The position numbers were made by a program, and so were the translations under genes. From Flavobacterium defluvii (GTDB lineage: Bacteria > Bacteroidota > Bacteroidia > Flavobacteriales > Flavobacteriaceae), in assembly GCF_900129555.1 (NCBI RefSeq), contig NZ_FQWC01000006.1, positions 1 through 64,000 of the forward strand: DNA of 64,000 nucleotides. Direction: 5' to 3'. Numbering within the stretch: the first letter of the stretch is position 1; the number at the start of each line of letters is the position of its first letter. Below the pieces are notes generated by a model, which saw nothing but the letters and a program-made list of their open reading frames with translations, searched no databases and was not told the origin of the DNA. Shown here piece after piece: positions 61,686 through 64,000 of the stretch.

Positions 61686-63014
61686 ATTATAATTTTGATA
61701 AATAGGCAGTTTCAATCCAACATACACATTTGCGCCTTTAGAATTATTTGAAAACAAATTTGAGATAAGCGATCCGGAACCAATAAAGAGAGGTCCGGCC
61801 CTAAATCCTGTTCCAATTTGTGTTCCGCTGTATTGCATCCAGGTTAAAGGAATATAAAAGCTAAATTGTCTGGTTTCGTATCTTGGTGTAAAACTTACCG
61901 AATTAGCAATTGCAGTTCCGTTGATTTTTTTGGCATCTGTCAAACTAAAATCGGTACTCAAATTCAAATAAAACTTATTATCAATATTCCAGTCGAAGTT
62001 GGTGTGCAGAGCCGTTGGCAAATTTGCTTTTACACTTTTCCTAGTTGCAATTTTAGTATAATTAGCATCAAAAAATTCAAAAATATCATCAGCGTTATCA
62101 ATGTCATCCTGAGTAACACTTCCCGTTAAATTATACGTATTTTCGATAGCATTTTTATAATTTAATTTTCCAATGTCGGTCACGGCAACAGCTGCTTTTA
62201 GTTTATATCGGTTTCCAATGCAAGTATGGCAATTGGTGCGATATTCATAAGTAAACCCCAAATCGACGCCTACTCCGGCCGAAGTCATATCAAACTCCGG
62301 GTCTTTTCCGTTTTGATAATCATAACTTGCAGAAGTTCTCAAAGTTCCTGTAGAATTATAAGTACTCAAAGAAGGATTTGCATCATTTTTAATAAAAGCA
62401 ACACTCAAATCACTTCCGTTGATATACCCGTTTACTCCTGCCATTAAATATTTAATCGTGATTCCACCTTTTAAAAAATGGACATCATGATCTAATAAAA
62501 CAGTACCGTAACTCGCTCCTATTTCTGCCCAGGAATTTGTAACTCCGTTTGGATTTCCGCCGTTGAATAAAAAACTATTCGAAGCGTCGATATCTTTGTT
62601 TACCTCATCAATTAGCTGACCGTTTACATCAACTGCATTTGTAATACTGCGAACGCGTGTAAAAAGACCAATACTATTTTGCGGATTAATATTCATCATA
62701 AATGACGGACCAAGAATGTCGATATTAAAATTTCCTCTGTTATTTGATTTGAAATTTTTCTTTGCATCAGTATCCAAATCATAACCGCCGTCGAATATTT
62801 GGGCAAAATTGACACCGTACAAATCATTTTGTGCTGTTGCACTAACCGAACCAATAGTAACATCGGCTCTGTACTTAGAATCTACAATTGCAGACGGATT
62901 AAATAATACACTCTGAATTCCGGCATAATTGTCATCACGAAATCCGAAATAAGATTGACTCCGGACATAAAAAAAGCTTCCAAAGAAGCAAAATAAAAGT
63001 AAAATTCTCTTCAT
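61683..63014 (-). CDS. DUF5723 outer-membrane barrel protein
   Basis: 443 residues. A signal peptide (1-19, ending RSQS) precedes alternating beta strands typical of an outer-membrane barrel. The landmarks YFGFRDDNYAGIQSVLFNPSAIVDSKYRADV and a C-terminal LKLPIYQNYN fit DUF5723. A CHTCIGNRY stretch (two Cys near 262) lies in a probable loop. Its function in Bacteroidota is unknown. It stands alone in front of prfA. Confidence 0.83.
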   Translation of the reverse strand: MKRILLLFCFFGSFFYVRSQSYFGFRDDNYAGIQSVLFNPSAIVDSKYRADVTIGSVSATAQNDLYGVNFAQIFDGGYDLDTDAKKNFKSNNRGNFNIDILGPSFMMNINPQNSIGLFTRVRSITNAVDVNGQLIDEVNKDIDASNSFLFNGGNPNGVTNSWAEIGASYGTVLLDHDVHFLKGGITIKYLMAGVNGYINGSDLSVAFIKNDANPSLSTYNSTGTLRTSASYDYQNGKDPEFDMTSAGVGVDLGFTYEYRTNCHTCIGNRYKLKAAVAVTDIGKLNYKNAIENTYNLTGSVTQDDIDNADDIFEFFDANYTKIATRKSVKANLPTALHTNFDWNIDNKFYLNLSTDFSLTDAKKINGTAIANSVSFTPRYETRQFSFYIPLTWMQYSGTQIGTGFRAGPLFIGSGSLISNLFSNNSKGANVYVGLKLPIYQNYN

Positions 63015-63330
63015 AAATTGGCTTTAATTGGTTGATTAGTAAAGCAAATATGAAACAAAAAATGACAATAAAAAAGGGTATAATCCCCTAAATTACTGAG
63101 AATGTGAGTTCTTAAGAAAAACTTTATAATTGAGAAATGAATGATCGTAAAAAAGATACTTTTTTTGAGATGCTAAGATACTAAGGTTCTAAGATGCTAA
63201 GGTTTTGAGTTTTTTTCTGAAAAACTTTGTTTTCGTTTTGGACAATAAAAAAGCCGAACATAAGTTCGGCTTTTTTATTATATAATCTAAGGAAAACCTT
63301 AGAAACTTAGTATCTTAGAACCTTAGCACC
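63015..63330. other. Intergenic region with repeat cluster and terminator
   Basis: 316 bp. TTAGAACC-type arms run at 63170-63212 (GATGCTAAGATACTAAGG...) and return at 63294-63340 (AACCTTAGAAACTTAG...CTTAGCACCTTAG). The hairpin AAAAAGCCGAAC/GTTCGGCTTTTT (63246-63277) lies between them. The last TTA is the prfA stop codon. Confidence 0.75.
63246..63277 (-). terminator. Terminator of prfA
   Basis: AAAAAAGCCGAACTTATGTTCGGCTTTTTTA on the minus strand is a 12-bp stem with T-run, 54 bp past the prfA stop. Confidence 0.9.
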
Positions 63331-64000
63331 TTAGTAAACTTCTGACGCTTCTTTCAATTTCTCCATATTGTTAACCAACTGAAGTTCAGAAACGATTTTC
63401 TGAATATCACCATTCATGATATTTCCTAAATCGTAAAGCGTTAAACCAACACGGTGATCGGTTACACGGCCTTGTGCATAGTTGTATGTACGAATTTTAG
63501 CCGAACGGTCACCAGAACTTACCTGAGAACTACGTTTTTTAGCGTCTTCTTCCTGCTTTTTGGCTAATTCCATTTCGTATAAACGAGAACGTAATACCAT
63601 TAAAGCTTTATCTTTATTCTTGTGCTGTGATTTCTCATCCTGACACTGCGCTACTAATCCGGTTGGAATGTGCGTTAAACGTACTGCCGATTTCGTAGTA
63701 TTTACAGATTGTCCTCCAGGTCCAGACGAACAGAAGAAATCCACACGAACATCGTTCATATCCACCTGAACATCAAACTCTTCTGCTTCCGGTAAAACCA
63801 TAACAGTCGCTGCTGATGTATGTACACGTCCTTGTGTTTCTGTCTGCGGAACACGCTGTACACGGTGAACACCCGCTTCAAACTTTAAAGTTCCGTACAC
63901 ATCTTCTCCCGTTACTTCAAAAATTACCTCTTTGAAACCTCCCGAAGTTCCTTCGTTCATATCTACAACAGAAGTTCTCCATCCCATTGTTTCGCAGTAT
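63331..64000 (-). CDS. prfA: Peptide chain release factor 1, C-terminal part (start off right edge)
   Basis: Recognises UAA/UAG and triggers peptide release on the ribosome. About 223 codons are in the window and the frame is open through base 64000 (YCETMGWR...), so the N-terminal third is missing. The catalytic GGQ lies in [50 protein letters not shown] is the domain leading to it. The rest ends LKEASEVY. PrfA rather than PrfB is chosen from the [17 protein letters not shown] wording and absence of an RF2-type frameshift region in view. Confidence 0.93.
   Translation of the reverse strand, partial: YCETMGWRTSVVDMNEGTSGGFKEVIFEVTGEDVYGTLKFEAGVHRVQRVPQTETQGRVHTSAATVMVLPEAEEFDVQVDMNDVRVDFFCSSGPGGQSVNTTKSAVRLTHIPTGLVAQCQDEKSQHKNKDKALMVLRSRLYEMELAKKQEEDAKKRSSQVSSGDRSAKIRTYNYAQGRVTDHRVGLTLYDLGNIMNGDIQKIVSELQLVNNMEKLKEASEVY

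Overview
The window is a piece of a Bacteroidota chromosome, almost certainly a Flavobacterium-type organism. Pointers are the low G+C content, a gliding-motility peptidyl-prolyl isomerase (GldI), type III and type II glutamine synthetases side by side, a fused isobutyryl-CoA mutase-type enzyme, cyclophilin-FKBP fusion proteins, and many promoters with the Bacteroidota -7 box TAnnTTTG. No tRNA, rRNA, CRISPR array, insertion sequence or prophage was recognised. Genes at both edges are cut: a glucosamine-6-phosphate deaminase on the left and release factor 1 on the right.

Layout. 1-7.4 kb: nagB (partial), an OsmC protein coupled to a LysM/periplasmic-binding-fold protein, a second LysM protein, and guaA. 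7.5-10.5 kb: two exported proteins of unknown function and a DnaJ/CbpM pair. 10.6-16.5 kb: a RidA-family protein, a CLC exchanger with fluoride-type motifs, and an nrnA-gldI-immunophilin cluster. 16.6-22.3 kb: membrane proteins (EamA, DoxX-like, AqpZ, GlsB-type, sterol desaturase) and an M61 peptidase. 22.4-33.3 kb: GH92 mannosidase, GNAT, purM, divergent glnN and glnII, TerC. 33.3-39 kb: a collagen-like lipoprotein, an esterase, an AraC regulator and four tandem paralogous small secreted proteins. 39-47.8 kb: a P-loop-less ABC-like protein, an XRE regulator, a membrane protein, the fused mutase and an L,D-transpeptidase. 48-54.5 kb: an SGNH-like lipoprotein, a Coa1-like protein, a DUF4197 protein, purU, a gene-poor 1.3 kb stretch, a metal-receptor-fold binding protein and pyrF. 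54.8-61.4 kb: a stress and envelope block (Dps, CsbD, AraC-type regulator, response regulator, CHASE3 histidine kinase, DUF4142 lipoprotein, porin, several tiny membrane proteins). 61.7-64 kb: a DUF5723 protein and prfA (partial).

The most unusual structure is at 34.9-39.0 kb. Three of the four small secreted proteins have near-duplicate promoter regions. Each carries the same 30-bp element exactly 25 bp upstream of a TTG-N23-TAATTTTA promoter, and their 3' ends share a two-hairpin terminator region. A fourth copy of the element sits just upstream of the adjacent divergent AraC-family regulator gene. I read this as a small regulon of an AraC protein and a family of stand-alone, sorting-domain-like exported proteins.

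The second notable structure is a pair of near-identical intergenic transcription units at about 52.06-52.21 and 52.43-52.58 kb. Each has a promoter-like box and a GC-rich terminator but no ORF, and they look like duplicated small RNAs. Beside them, at 51.80-51.92 kb, is a 39-codon fragment matching only the N-terminus of a catalase.

Intergenic space carries several families of inverted repeats (TTAGAACCTTAG-type, GCAAAG-type, CTTCGACTTCGCTCAG-type, GTCATTTCGACG-type, and a 260-bp REP-like composite), many ending within a few bases of stop codons. Identifications come from reading motifs and remembered family features; no database search was run.
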